NCBI GenBank assembly: GCA_945889195.1
Contig: CAMDBB010000009.1
Span: forward strand, 1 to 34,961
Length of the DNA: 34,961 nucleotides
Source: Bifidobacterium breve
GTDB taxonomy: Bacteria; Actinomycetota; Actinomycetes; Nanopelagicales; Nanopelagicaceae
Reading direction: 5' to 3'
Position 1 is the first letter of the stretch; every line of letters begins with the position of its first letter. A program made the position numbers and the translations under genes. This document shows positions 9,270 to 16,495 of this stretch, in pieces. The notes beneath the pieces were generated by a model. The model had not been told where the DNA came from. It ran no database searches and worked only from the letters and a program-made list of their open reading frames with translations.

Positions 9270-9980
9270 ATGGCTAAGAAGATTGAGATTCCCCAACACA
9301 TCGCGATAGTGATGGATGGGAATGGACGTTGGGCGAAAGAGCGTGGACTTCCTCGCACCGCAGGGCATGAAGCAGGCGAGAAGGTCCTCTTCGATATCGT
9401 TGAAGCAGCTATCGAATTCGGTGTGAAAGAGATAAGTGCTTACGCATTCTCAACTGAAAATTGGAAGCGTAGCCCCGAAGAAGTCCGATTCTTGATGGGT
9501 TACAGCCGTGAAATGTTACGTACGCGTCGTGATCGCCTCAATGAGATGGGCGTAAAGATCAATTGGTTAGGCCGCCCACAACGTCTCTGGAGGTCTGTGA
9601 TTGCTGAGTTAGAAGAGGCAGAAGAGCTAACTAAGAAAAATAAGAAGCTCACCTTAAATATGTGCGTGAACTATGGCGGTCGTGCAGAGATTGTTGATGC
9701 AGCGACAGAGCTAGCTCGCGATGTGAAGCGCGGTAAAGTCAAAGCAGATTCCATCAATGAGAAGACTCTAGAAAAGTACCTCTACTCACCAAAGATGCGC
9801 GATGTCGATATGTTCCTGCGTTCATCTGGTGAACAGCGCACCAGCAACTTCTTGCCATGGCAATCTTCTTATGCAGAGTTTGTCTTTATGGATGTCTTGT
9901 GGCCAGATATGACGCCCAAGATGTTGTGGAAGGCGATTGAGATTTATTCAGCGAGAGAGCGACGTTTCGGAAGCGCTTAA
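9270..9980 (+). CDS. uppS: Isoprenyl transferase (undecaprenyl diphosphate synthase family)
   Basis: A 236-residue cis-prenyltransferase that makes the long-chain lipid carrier for cell-wall synthesis from isopentenyl diphosphate. It has the family motifs [19 protein letters not shown] (15-33; Mg-binding Asp16), [13 protein letters not shown] and a C-terminal [16 protein letters not shown] (usual form RTSGEQRLSNFLLWQ). It is slightly shorter than typical homologues. No Shine-Dalgarno is visible and the gene probably depends on the recO transcript. Its TAA stop overlaps by 4 bases the stop of the convergent tspO. Chain length of the product cannot be read from sequence. Confidence 0.93.
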   Translation: MAKKIEIPQHIAIVMDGNGRWAKERGLPRTAGHEAGEKVLFDIVEAAIEFGVKEISAYAFSTENWKRSPEEVRFLMGYSREMLRTRRDRLNEMGVKINWLGRPQRLWRSVIAELEEAEELTKKNKKLTLNMCVNYGGRAEIVDAATELARDVKRGKVKADSINEKTLEKYLYSPKMRDVDMFLRSSGEQRTSNFLPWQSSYAEFVFMDVLWPDMTPKMLWKAIEIYSARERRFGSA

Positions 9981-10444
9981 TTGTTGCTGGCGTAGTTCGC
10001 ATTGAGAGCAGCGGCTGTAAAGATCCAGATTTGGTAGGGGATAAGTGCGATTCCAACCTTGATGGATTGTGAGAATGTAATTGCCAGAAATGGAATCGTC
10101 AGAATGGCTGTTGTGAAGAGCGAGATAGTTGCGCCCCTTAAATCATGGACTTCATAAAAAAGGTATGACCAGCGCAGCGCAACGATGACGCTAATAGCAA
10201 AGAGACCAACTGCGGCTGCAACGAGCGCAGGAGATGCCTTGCTAGCGATAACCCAGAGCGCGATTCCAATAACGATGAAGTTGTAGGGCCAGATCAGACC
10301 AAAGACAAAGCCAGGCGGTTGCCACGAAGGTTGGTTAAGTGATTGGTACCAACCATCTTGCTTATTCCAGTAGTTAGCACCGCCTGCATAAAGAAGAACG
10401 AAGGCGATTCCGATTACGGCGCTGACCGTTCTCCAGATTGTCAT
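9977..10444 (-). CDS. tspO: TspO/MBR family tryptophan-rich membrane protein
   Basis: A 155-residue integral membrane protein with five hydrophobic helices and the family motifs [24 protein letters not shown] and ALRWSYLFY. TspO proteins bind porphyrins and related tetrapyrroles and act in light, oxygen or stress responses; the exact role here is unknown. It is the third gene of a minus-strand run behind a ZIP transporter and zur, with an 18-base gap to zur. It may therefore be zinc-controlled (inference). The end overlaps the uppS stop codon. Confidence 0.9.
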   Translation of the reverse strand: MTIWRTVSAVIGIAFVLLYAGGANYWNKQDGWYQSLNQPSWQPPGFVFGLIWPYNFIVIGIALWVIASKASPALVAAAVGLFAISVIVALRWSYLFYEVHDLRGATISLFTTAILTIPFLAITFSQSIKVGIALIPYQIWIFTAAALNANYASNN

Positions 10445-10462
10445 GTGGCTAGTGTGCCAGTG

Positions 10463-10828
10463 TTAACACTTGCTGCAGAGGCCAAAGACTTCCGCGGTGT
10501 GGCCCACTTCGCGAAAACCATGTTCCTCAGCCATGGATTTAGCCCATTTTTCAATTGCTCCACCTTCAATCTCGACAGTATCGCCGCAACCTTTACAGAC
10601 TAAGTGATGATGATGTGCTTCTCCGCAGAGACGATAGATAGCTTCCCCATCATCGCGGCGCAGTACATCAACAATCTTGTCGTTCACCAGACTCTGTAGA
10701 GCGCGATACACGGTTGTAAGGCCGATGCTTTCGCCTTCGCGTTGCATCAGGCGATACACCTCTTGCGCGCTAGCAAATCCGCCAGCGCGTTCTAGAGTGC
10801 TTAAGACACGAGGATTAGAGCGGGACAT
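10463..10828 (-). CDS. zur: Fur-family regulator, most likely the zinc regulator Zur
   Basis: A 121-residue metalloregulator. The winged-helix domain (about 8-60, with GLTTVYRALQSL as recognition helix) is followed by the metal/dimer domain with HHHH (72-75) and the structural zinc cysteines 78/81 and 118/121 (CKGC, CSKC). The N-terminus is somewhat shorter than usual. Zur rather than Fur is inferred from context: its ATG shares one base with the stop of a ZIP metal transporter (TAATG), and a perfect Zur-type palindrome covers the operon promoter. Repression of the operon when zinc is sufficient is expected. Confidence 0.87.
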   Translation of the reverse strand: MSRSNPRVLSTLERAGGFASAQEVYRLMQREGESIGLTTVYRALQSLVNDKIVDVLRRDDGEAIYRLCGEAHHHHLVCKGCGDTVEIEGGAIEKWAKSMAEEHGFREVGHTAEVFGLCSKC

Positions 10829-11697
10829 TATTCAGTATGAACTTCCTCATCGTGGTGTTCACCTTCGTGTGCGTGATCTTCTTCATCAGCATGAACTTCT
10901 TCGTCATGGTGCTCTTCGTGAATCTCTGTGCTTGAGCCATGGCTATGGGCATCTCCGCTATGGAGATAACTAACCAATCCCCACATAACGAGTACACCCA
11001 GAATTGTTGCCAAGATAGTCAGGCGTGATGAGTGGCGTGAATGTGCCTCAGGAAGAATATGTGAAGTCGCAAGATAGATAACAATTCCAGAGAAGACCGC
11101 CAAGTAGATTGCTATCAAGTTATCTCCAAGAACAAGAGTTGTTCCAAGGGCTGCACCGCTTACGCGAGCGATGGCATCGACTCCCAGCAGCCAAATACCT
11201 TTCTTGCCCCACTTACCGCTCTTGATAAGAAATGAAACGGTATTAAGGCCATCGCTAAATGCGTGCACGAGAAGTGCGATGAAGACTGCGATCCCTAAAT
11301 CTGAACTGACTTTAAATGCCACACCAAGAGCTAGACCATCAAGGAATACATGCCCACCCATCGCAAGTGCGCCGAGTGAACCGGCAACGCTTGATGAGTG
11401 TTTGTGCTCGTGTCCGTAATCTGACTCTGCTGGTTCGTGCGAACCAAAGAGTTGCTCATAGAAGTGCAAGAGTAAGAATCCAGCAATGAGAGCTACTGAG
11501 ACAGCAGGTGCATGGAAGATTTCTTGAGTACCGAGTTCAAAGACTTCAGGGAGAAGGTCGAATGCAACCAACCCAAGAAGTAGACCTGCAGAGAGGCCAA
11601 GTACTAAGTGGAGGCGATCCTTTGATTTAATTGCAAGGAATCCGCCTGCAGTTGTAGCAAGGGCGGTGATGGCGGCGAGGACGATGGCTATATTCAT
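10828..11697 (-). CDS. ZIP-family metal (zinc) transporter with His/acidic tail
   Basis: A 289-residue membrane protein of the ZIP family with about eight hydrophobic segments. Helix 4/5 metal sites appear as GGHVFLDGLALG and LVHAFSDGLN, so the usual HNxxEG glutamate is replaced by Asp. A His-rich loop (SHEPAESDYGHEHKH, 86-100) separates helices 3 and 4. The C-terminal tail, residues 247-289, has 12 His and many Asp/Glu, with HHDEEVH repeated at 263-269 and 281-287. The ATG at 11697 is chosen because TACCTT lies exactly six bases upstream (leaderless) and translation upstream is not conserved. Zinc uptake under Zur control is the likely role; direction and metal are inferred. Confidence 0.88.
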   Translation of the reverse strand: MNIAIVLAAITALATTAGGFLAIKSKDRLHLVLGLSAGLLLGLVAFDLLPEVFELGTQEIFHAPAVSVALIAGFLLLHFYEQLFGSHEPAESDYGHEHKHSSSVAGSLGALAMGGHVFLDGLALGVAFKVSSDLGIAVFIALLVHAFSDGLNTVSFLIKSGKWGKKGIWLLGVDAIARVSGAALGTTLVLGDNLIAIYLAVFSGIVIYLATSHILPEAHSRHSSRLTILATILGVLVMWGLVSYLHSGDAHSHGSSTEIHEEHHDEEVHADEEDHAHEGEHHDEEVHTE

Positions 11698-11703
11698 GGG
11701 GAG

Positions 11704-11709
11704 AAGGTA
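11704..11709 (-). promoter_or_regulatory. Predicted -10 box of the ZIP-zur-tspO operon (leaderless)
   Basis: On the minus strand TACCTT, six bases (CTCCCC), then ATG at 11697. Confidence 0.65.
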
Positions 11710-11713
11710 GCAC

Positions 11714-11734
11714 AAATGAAAATGATTTTCATTT
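11714..11734. promoter_or_regulatory. Zur box (perfect 10-1-10 palindrome)
   Basis: AAATGAAAAT, a central G at 11724, then ATTTTCATTT. This is a perfect inverted repeat that matches the actinobacterial Zur consensus TGAAAATnATTTTCA. It covers about -17 to -37 of the ZIP promoter and so should block RNA polymerase. It also lies about 29-49 bases upstream of the divergent gene at 11763. Confidence 0.88.
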
Positions 11735-11750
11735 CCATGCCTTAGCCCCC

Positions 11751-11756
11751 TAGGCT
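11751..11756 (+). promoter_or_regulatory. Predicted -10 box of the 11763 gene (leaderless)
   Basis: TAGGCT, six bases (GGCGCC), then ATG. Confidence 0.6.
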
Positions 11757-11762
11757 GGCGCC

Positions 11763-12032
11763 ATGCTCGCAATCGCTCGTTTTCAGGTTCCGCTACAGGG
11801 CGCGGTGAATTTTCGCGCTGAACTTGAAGCGGTCAAGGCGGTTCTGGCAGAGGCGGCTGGATTTAAATCAGGCTCTGTCGGCCAGAATCTCGATGAACCA
11901 ACTCTCTGGGTGCTGACCACCGAGTGGGAGAACGTGGGTTCTTATCGCAGAGCTTTAAGTTCTACGCGGGCAAAGTTAGAAGCGATTCCAGTTCTTGCTC
12001 GCGCGATCGATGAGCCTGGGGCCTACGAGTAA
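11763..12032 (+). CDS. Small ABM/dimeric alpha-beta-barrel-like protein
   Basis: An 89-residue soluble protein. The pattern (beta strand MLAIARFQV, a helix with FRAELEAVKAVLAEAAG, then GSVGQNLDEPTLWVLTTEWENVGSYRRALSS) resembles the antibiotic-biosynthesis-monooxygenase / ferredoxin-like dimeric barrel family, which includes small monooxygenases and haem-degrading enzymes. No catalytic residues can be assigned. It is divergent from the zinc operon across a 65-base region holding the Zur box, so zinc control is possible. glyS follows 63 bases downstream. Confidence 0.75.
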   Translation: MLAIARFQVPLQGAVNFRAELEAVKAVLAEAAGFKSGSVGQNLDEPTLWVLTTEWENVGSYRRALSSTRAKLEAIPVLARAIDEPGAYE

Positions 12033-12035
12033 ACT

Positions 12036-12091
12036 TATCCTTCGTGAGCAACGCCCGTTGCTCTTCGCCGACAGCCAGCCGGATGGAGCAA
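12036..12091 (+). promoter_or_regulatory. glyS leader with alternative pairings around the ribosome-binding site
   Basis: GAGCAAC (12046-12052) and GTTGCTC (12057-12063) form a 7-bp stem with a GCCC loop. The same TTGCTC is also an exact complement of GAGCAA at 12086-12091, which overlaps the glyS Shine-Dalgarno GGAG (12085-12088). The two pairings exclude each other. A possible -10 (TATCCT, 12036-12041) would start transcription at or just inside the upstream copy. Confidence 0.35.
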
Positions 12092-12095
12092 AGTA

Positions 12096-13475
12096 ATGGC
12101 CGTAGACCGTCTAGAAAATATCGTTTCGCTATCAAAGCGTCGTGGATTTGTATTCCCTTCCTCTGAAATTTATGGAGGCCTGCGCGCTTCTTGGGATTAC
12201 GGTCCCCTCGGAGTTGAACTTAAGAACAATGTAAAGCGCCAGTGGTGGAAGTCCATGGTCATGGGTCGCGAAGATATTGTCGGTATTGATACATCGGTCA
12301 TCTTGGCGCGTGAAGTCTGGGAAGCATCCGGACACGTTGCAACATTTAGCGATCCGCTTACTGAATGTACTGCGTGTAATAAGCGTTACCGCGCAGATCA
12401 TTTAGAGGAAGCTTATCAAGCAAAGCATGGCAAGAAGTTGGCATCCCTTGCCGATATGAACTGCCCTGCCTGCGGCAACAAGGGTCAATTTACAACTCCT
12501 AAGCAATTCTCTGGCCTACTTAAGACATTCCTTGGACCAGTCGAAGATGAATCAGGGCTTGCCTATCTTCGCCCAGAAACTGCACAAGGAATCTTTATCA
12601 ACTTTGATCAGGTACTTACAACCTCACGTAAAAAACCACCATTTGGTATCGGCCAGATTGGTAAATCATTCCGTAATGAAATTACGCCAGGAAACTTTAT
12701 CTTCCGTACTCGTGAATTTGAGCAGATGGAGATGGAGTTCTTCGTAGTGCCTGGCACTGATGAAGAGTGGCATCAATACTGGATCGATACACGTCTTGCC
12801 TGGTATATCGATTTGGGTATCAATCCAGATCGTCTCCGTATTTATGATCATCCGAAAGAGAAGCTCTCGCACTATTCAAAGCGCACAGCAGATATCGAAT
12901 ACAAGTTTGAATTTGCCGGAACCGAATGGGGCGAGCTCGAAGGTATCGCTAACCGCACAGACTTTGACCTCAAGGCTCACTCGGCTGCTTCAGGTAAGGA
13001 CCTTTCTTACTTTGATCAAGAGAAGAACGAACGCTGGACGCCATTTGTTATCGAACCTGCAGCCGGCGTTGACCGTTGCACGCTGACATTTATGATGGAT
13101 GCATACACAGAAGATGAAGCGCCAAATGCCAAGGGCGAGATGGAAAAGCGCGCAGTGATGAAGCTTGATCACCGCCTGGCACCCGTCAAGGCTGCAGTTC
13201 TTCCACTTTCTCGTAACGCAGACCTTTCACCAAAGGCCCGTGATTTGGCAGCCCAGCTCCGAAAGAATTGGAATATTGATTTCGATGATTCAGGTGCAAT
13301 CGGACGTCGCTATCGTCGCCAAGATGAAATCGGTACTCCGTACTGCATCACCGTCGACTTTGAATCCCTCGAAGATCAAGCAGTCACTATTCGTGATCGC
13401 GACACAATGGCGCAAGAGCGAATTGCACTTGATCAAGTAGAAGCATGGTTAGCACCACGTCTACTCGGCTGCTAG
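12096..13475 (+). CDS. glyS: Glycyl-tRNA synthetase (alpha2 dimer type)
   Basis: A 459-residue class II enzyme that charges tRNA-Gly. It is the single-chain alpha2 type used by actinobacteria, archaea and eukaryotes, not the alpha2beta2 type. Signatures: [14 protein letters not shown] and [13 protein letters not shown] at the N-terminus, zinc-type cysteines 91/94 and 123/126 (CTAC, CPAC), [13 protein letters not shown], motif 2 [23 protein letters not shown], and a C-terminal anticodon-binding domain from about 360 ([11 protein letters not shown]). A Shine-Dalgarno GGAG lies 7 bases before ATG. The 3' end overlaps dusB by 31 bases. Confidence 0.97.
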   Translation: MAVDRLENIVSLSKRRGFVFPSSEIYGGLRASWDYGPLGVELKNNVKRQWWKSMVMGREDIVGIDTSVILAREVWEASGHVATFSDPLTECTACNKRYRADHLEEAYQAKHGKKLASLADMNCPACGNKGQFTTPKQFSGLLKTFLGPVEDESGLAYLRPETAQGIFINFDQVLTTSRKKPPFGIGQIGKSFRNEITPGNFIFRTREFEQMEMEFFVVPGTDEEWHQYWIDTRLAWYIDLGINPDRLRIYDHPKEKLSHYSKRTADIEYKFEFAGTEWGELEGIANRTDFDLKAHSAASGKDLSYFDQEKNERWTPFVIEPAAGVDRCTLTFMMDAYTEDEAPNAKGEMEKRAVMKLDHRLAPVKAAVLPLSRNADLSPKARDLAAQLRKNWNIDFDDSGAIGRRYRRQDEIGTPYCITVDFESLEDQAVTIRDRDTMAQERIALDQVEAWLAPRLLGC

Positions 13476-14611
13476 ATCCACTTTCACTCCCGCTTAAAGA
13501 TGGAGTGCATTTAGTAGATCCGCCAGTTGTCCTCGCACCAATGGCTGGAATCACCAACTCTGCCTTTCGCATGCTCTGCCGCGAACAAGGAGCTGGACTC
13601 TTTGTCTCTGAAATGGTCACTGCGCGCGCTCTGCTAGAACGTATCCCTGAAACGTTGCGCATGATTGAACCAGGCGAAGGCGAATGGCCGCGCTCTGTGC
13701 AGTTATATAGCGTGGATCCGCATCACATGGGAGAAGCGGCCAAGATGATCGGCCGCGAAAATTTGGCAGACCATATCGATATGAACTTTGGTTGTCCTGT
13801 ACCAAAAGTAACTCGCAAGGGTGGAGGCGCCGCCCTTCCTTTTAAGCGCAACTTATTCCGCGAAATTGTTAAAGCGGCAGTTGATAACGCTAAGCCTTAC
13901 GGAATTCCTGTCACAGTAAAGATGCGCATTGGTATTGATACCGATCACCACACATATTTAGAAGCTGCTAAATCCGCTGCTGATTTAGGCGTTGCCTGGG
14001 TTGCGCTGCATGCGCGCACAGCGCAGCAGATGTATGAAGGCCAAGCTGATTGGTCTGCCATTAAGAACTTAGTGGAACATCTAAAGCCAACGGGCGTTCC
14101 TGTGTTGGGCAATGGCGATATCTGGTCAGGCGCAGATGGTGTGCGCATGGTCAAAGAGACAGGTTGCGCCGGCGTTGTTGTGGGTCGTGGTTGCCTTGGT
14201 AGACCTTGGTTATTTGCTGATTTAGTTGAATCTTTTAATGGGGGCCAGAAGAAAGTTCTGCCTTCTTTGCACCAAGTGAGTGAAGTGATGTATCGCCATG
14301 GCGAACTCATCGTTGACTACTTTGAATCTGAAGATCGCGGTTGCCGTGATTTACGAAAACATATGGCTTGGTATCTCAAAGGCTTCCGCGTGCATTCAGA
14401 GCTGCGCCGCCAATTTGGAATGGTGGGATCTCTCAACGAACTACGTTTGCTGCTCAACCAATTAGATGATCAGCCTTACCCAGTTGATGTCGCTGAAAAG
14501 CCTCGTGGCAGAACAAGTAGCGGCCGTCCGCCAACTCTGCCTGATGGTTGGCTCAATGATCCTGATGAGATGATTCATCTGGACGCTGAAGATATGTTCT
14601 CGGGCGGATAA
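13445..14611 (+). CDS. dusB: tRNA-dihydrouridine synthase (DusB-like)
   Basis: A 388-residue flavoenzyme that reduces specific uridines in tRNA D-loops. The FMN TIM barrel starts with [15 protein letters not shown] (30-44), the catalytic Cys117 sits in [18 protein letters not shown], and [11 protein letters not shown] is a phosphate-binding loop. A helical RNA-binding domain follows from about 280. The first ATG overlaps glyS by 31 bases with no Shine-Dalgarno; a slightly later non-ATG start cannot be excluded. The stop overlaps the next gene start as TAATG. Confidence 0.93.
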   Translation: MVSTTSTRLLDPLSLPLKDGVHLVDPPVVLAPMAGITNSAFRMLCREQGAGLFVSEMVTARALLERIPETLRMIEPGEGEWPRSVQLYSVDPHHMGEAAKMIGRENLADHIDMNFGCPVPKVTRKGGGAALPFKRNLFREIVKAAVDNAKPYGIPVTVKMRIGIDTDHHTYLEAAKSAADLGVAWVALHARTAQQMYEGQADWSAIKNLVEHLKPTGVPVLGNGDIWSGADGVRMVKETGCAGVVVGRGCLGRPWLFADLVESFNGGQKKVLPSLHQVSEVMYRHGELIVDYFESEDRGCRDLRKHMAWYLKGFRVHSELRRQFGMVGSLNELRLLLNQLDDQPYPVDVAEKPRGRTSSGRPPTLPDGWLNDPDEMIHLDAEDMFSGG

Positions 14612-15270
14612 TGTTTAAACTCATTCGTCGCGTGATTTCGCTGATTTTAGCTATCGTCATTATCGTTCCAGGGTATGCCCTTTTTATTACCTGGAAGAGC
14701 GCGCATCATCCACCATTTCGAAACTCTGCTGATGTCATTGTTGTTCCAGGGGCAGCGCAACTCAATGGCACACCGGGTGAAGTTCTCTTGGCACGGTTAG
14801 AGGAAGCTAAGCAGTTACGCGATAAGGGCTATGCGCCTCTCATAATTACTGTTGGCGCCGGCGCGCCAGGAGATCGAACAACTGAAGCAGCCGCCGGAAA
14901 GTTTTGGCTATCACGTCACGGTGTTCCAAAGGCCAAGATTATTTCGCTACCCGTAGGGCGCGATACCTTTACGCAAACTAAGGCTTACATCGCCGAGATG
15001 AAGAAGCGCAATGTTTATAACGTCATCATCGCAACAGATGCGTATCACTGTGGTCGTTCGATGAGAATGGCCAATGATTTAGGCGCTATCGCAACGTGTT
15101 CGCCGGCAAAGACAGGCCCCAATACTCTTGAAAAATCTCGTACTCGCTACTTAATTCGTGAATCTGGCGCATACCTTGCCTACATCACCTTAGGTAGACG
15201 AGGCATTCATATCAGCGACCATCTGACTAATGGCGGGCTTGTAAGGTATGTGTATGACCGAGTTAGTTAA
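14611..15270 (+). CDS. DUF218 / YdcF-SanA family membrane-anchored protein
   Basis: A 219-residue protein with one N-terminal membrane segment (about 5-27) and a DUF218 domain: ADVIVVPGAAQLNGTPGEVLLARLEEAKQL near 40-69 and VIIATDAYHCGRSMRM later. Relatives (YdcF, SanA, ElyC) act in envelope functions, but the chemistry is poorly known. ATG is fused to the dusB stop (TAATG), indicating translational coupling. The 3' end overlaps the dgt start. Confidence 0.85.
   Translation: MFKLIRRVISLILAIVIIVPGYALFITWKSAHHPPFRNSADVIVVPGAAQLNGTPGEVLLARLEEAKQLRDKGYAPLIITVGAGAPGDRTTEAAAGKFWLSRHGVPKAKIISLPVGRDTFTQTKAYIAEMKKRNVYNVIIATDAYHCGRSMRMANDLGAIATCSPAKTGPNTLEKSRTRYLIRESGAYLAYITLGRRGIHISDHLTNGGLVRYVYDRVS
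15242..15247 (+). promoter_or_regulatory. Predicted -10 box of dgt (leaderless), inside the upstream gene
   Basis: TAAGGT, six bases (ATGTGT), then ATG at 15254. The same hexamer precedes dnaG. Confidence 0.5.
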
Positions 15271-16486
15271 GGGATATAGCGCGCAAGATCAAGAGCGCTT
15301 TCTTGACGAACCGGCAAAACGCCCCGGACGCACAGAGTTTGTGCGAGATCGCGCCCGCGTTATTCACTCTGCAGCTCTTCGTCGCTTGGCAGCAAAGACT
15401 CAAGTCGCAGTTCCTTGGGAGAATGATTTTCAACGTACACGTCTATCGCATTCACTGGAATGTGCGCAGATTGGTCGCGAGCTAGGTGAATCACTTGGCG
15501 CAGATCCTGATCTATTGGAAACCGCTTGCCTATCGCACGATATGGGCCACCCTCCTTTTGGGCATAATGGTGAAGAAGCACTCGCCATTGTTGCCGAACC
15601 GTGTGGCGGCTTTGAAGGCAATGCGCAATCTTTCCGTTTACTTACTCGCATTGAGGCAAAGACAGTTGATGCAGATGGGCGCAGCCTTGGCCTTAACTTA
15701 ACGCGCGCATCTCTTGATGCGGCAACAAAATATCCTTGGCCGCGCTCAGAAAATCCTCGCAAATTCGGCGTTTATGACGATGACGTTGAGATCTTCAACT
15801 GGGTTCGCGTTGGTGCACCTGCTGGACGTAAATGCATTGAGGCCCAGATTATGGATTGGTCTGATGACTGCGCTTACTCAGTTCATGATTTAGAAGATGC
15901 CATCTTTGCTGGCCAAATAACAGTCAAGAGCTTCGATACTGATTTCGATGTGCTCTATGCCGAAATGGTCAGTGGCTATGGCTCTGATGCCACTAAAGAT
16001 GAGGTTGCCGCAGCGTTAACGCGCTTGCAACAACTTTCATGTTGGCCTAGCAACTTTGATCGCACCCACCGTTCACTGGCTCGCCTCAAAGATTCCACTT
16101 CGCAGCTCATTGGCCGTTTTGTTTTGGCTGCAGAGATCGAAACTCGCAAGGTGCATGGCGATGGACCGCTTACTCGTTACAACGCAAATCTTGAGATTCC
16201 ACGCGAGCAGAAGATTGAAGTTGATTTCCTCAAGTCAGTTGCAGGGCATTACCTCATCAACGCCGCTGCATCACAAGAGCGTTATGCCAAGCAGCAGACC
16301 GTTATTCATGAACTAGTCGAGATGCTCTACAGCGCAGCCCCAGCAGAGCTTGATCCCATCTTTGAAGATGATTGGAAGCTTGCCACTACTGACTCTGAGA
16401 AGTTGCGCGTAGTGATTGACCAAATTGCCAGCCTGACAGACCCTGGTGCATATGCGCTCCATGCGCACCTTTCGAAGCGTCGCTAA
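15254..16486 (+). CDS. dgt: dNTP triphosphohydrolase (Dgt-like, HD domain)
   Basis: A 410-residue enzyme that cleaves dNTPs to deoxynucleoside and triphosphate and so tunes nucleotide pools. HD-domain metal ligands are visible: RTRLSHSLECAQIGRE (His66) and ETACLSHDMGHPPFGHNGEEAL (His95-Asp96), plus DWSDDCAYSVHDLEDA further on. An in-frame ATG two codons upstream (15248) would leave no space after the -10 box, so 15254 is preferred. The gene overlaps the DUF218 gene by 17 bases. The dgt-dnaG order is typical of actinobacteria. Confidence 0.93.
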   Translation: MTELVKGYSAQDQERFLDEPAKRPGRTEFVRDRARVIHSAALRRLAAKTQVAVPWENDFQRTRLSHSLECAQIGRELGESLGADPDLLETACLSHDMGHPPFGHNGEEALAIVAEPCGGFEGNAQSFRLLTRIEAKTVDADGRSLGLNLTRASLDAATKYPWPRSENPRKFGVYDDDVEIFNWVRVGAPAGRKCIEAQIMDWSDDCAYSVHDLEDAIFAGQITVKSFDTDFDVLYAEMVSGYGSDATKDEVAAALTRLQQLSCWPSNFDRTHRSLARLKDSTSQLIGRFVLAAEIETRKVHGDGPLTRYNANLEIPREQKIEVDFLKSVAGHYLINAAASQERYAKQQTVIHELVEMLYSAAPAELDPIFEDDWKLATTDSEKLRVVIDQIASLTDPGAYALHAHLSKRR

Positions 16487-16489
16487 GGT
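16484..16489 (+). promoter_or_regulatory. Predicted -10 box of dnaG (leaderless)
   Basis: TAAGGT, six bases (AGGAGC), then ATG at 16496. Its TAA is the dgt stop codon. AGGAG ends only one base before ATG, too close for a normal ribosome-binding site. Confidence 0.55.
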
Positions 16490-16495
16490 AGGAGC

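Noticed and set aside
12036-12095. T-box riboswitch upstream of glyS
   Set aside because: The leader is only about 60 bases, with no specifier loop, no T-box sequence and no terminator.
15248-15253. Upstream ATG at 15248 as the dgt start
   Set aside because: It directly follows the -10 box with no room for a transcription start; the ATG at 15254 has the standard 6-base distance and family-like N-terminus.
16490-16495. AGGAG before dnaG as a ribosome-binding site
   Set aside because: It ends one base before the ATG, too close for normal pairing; the leaderless -10 explains the start better.
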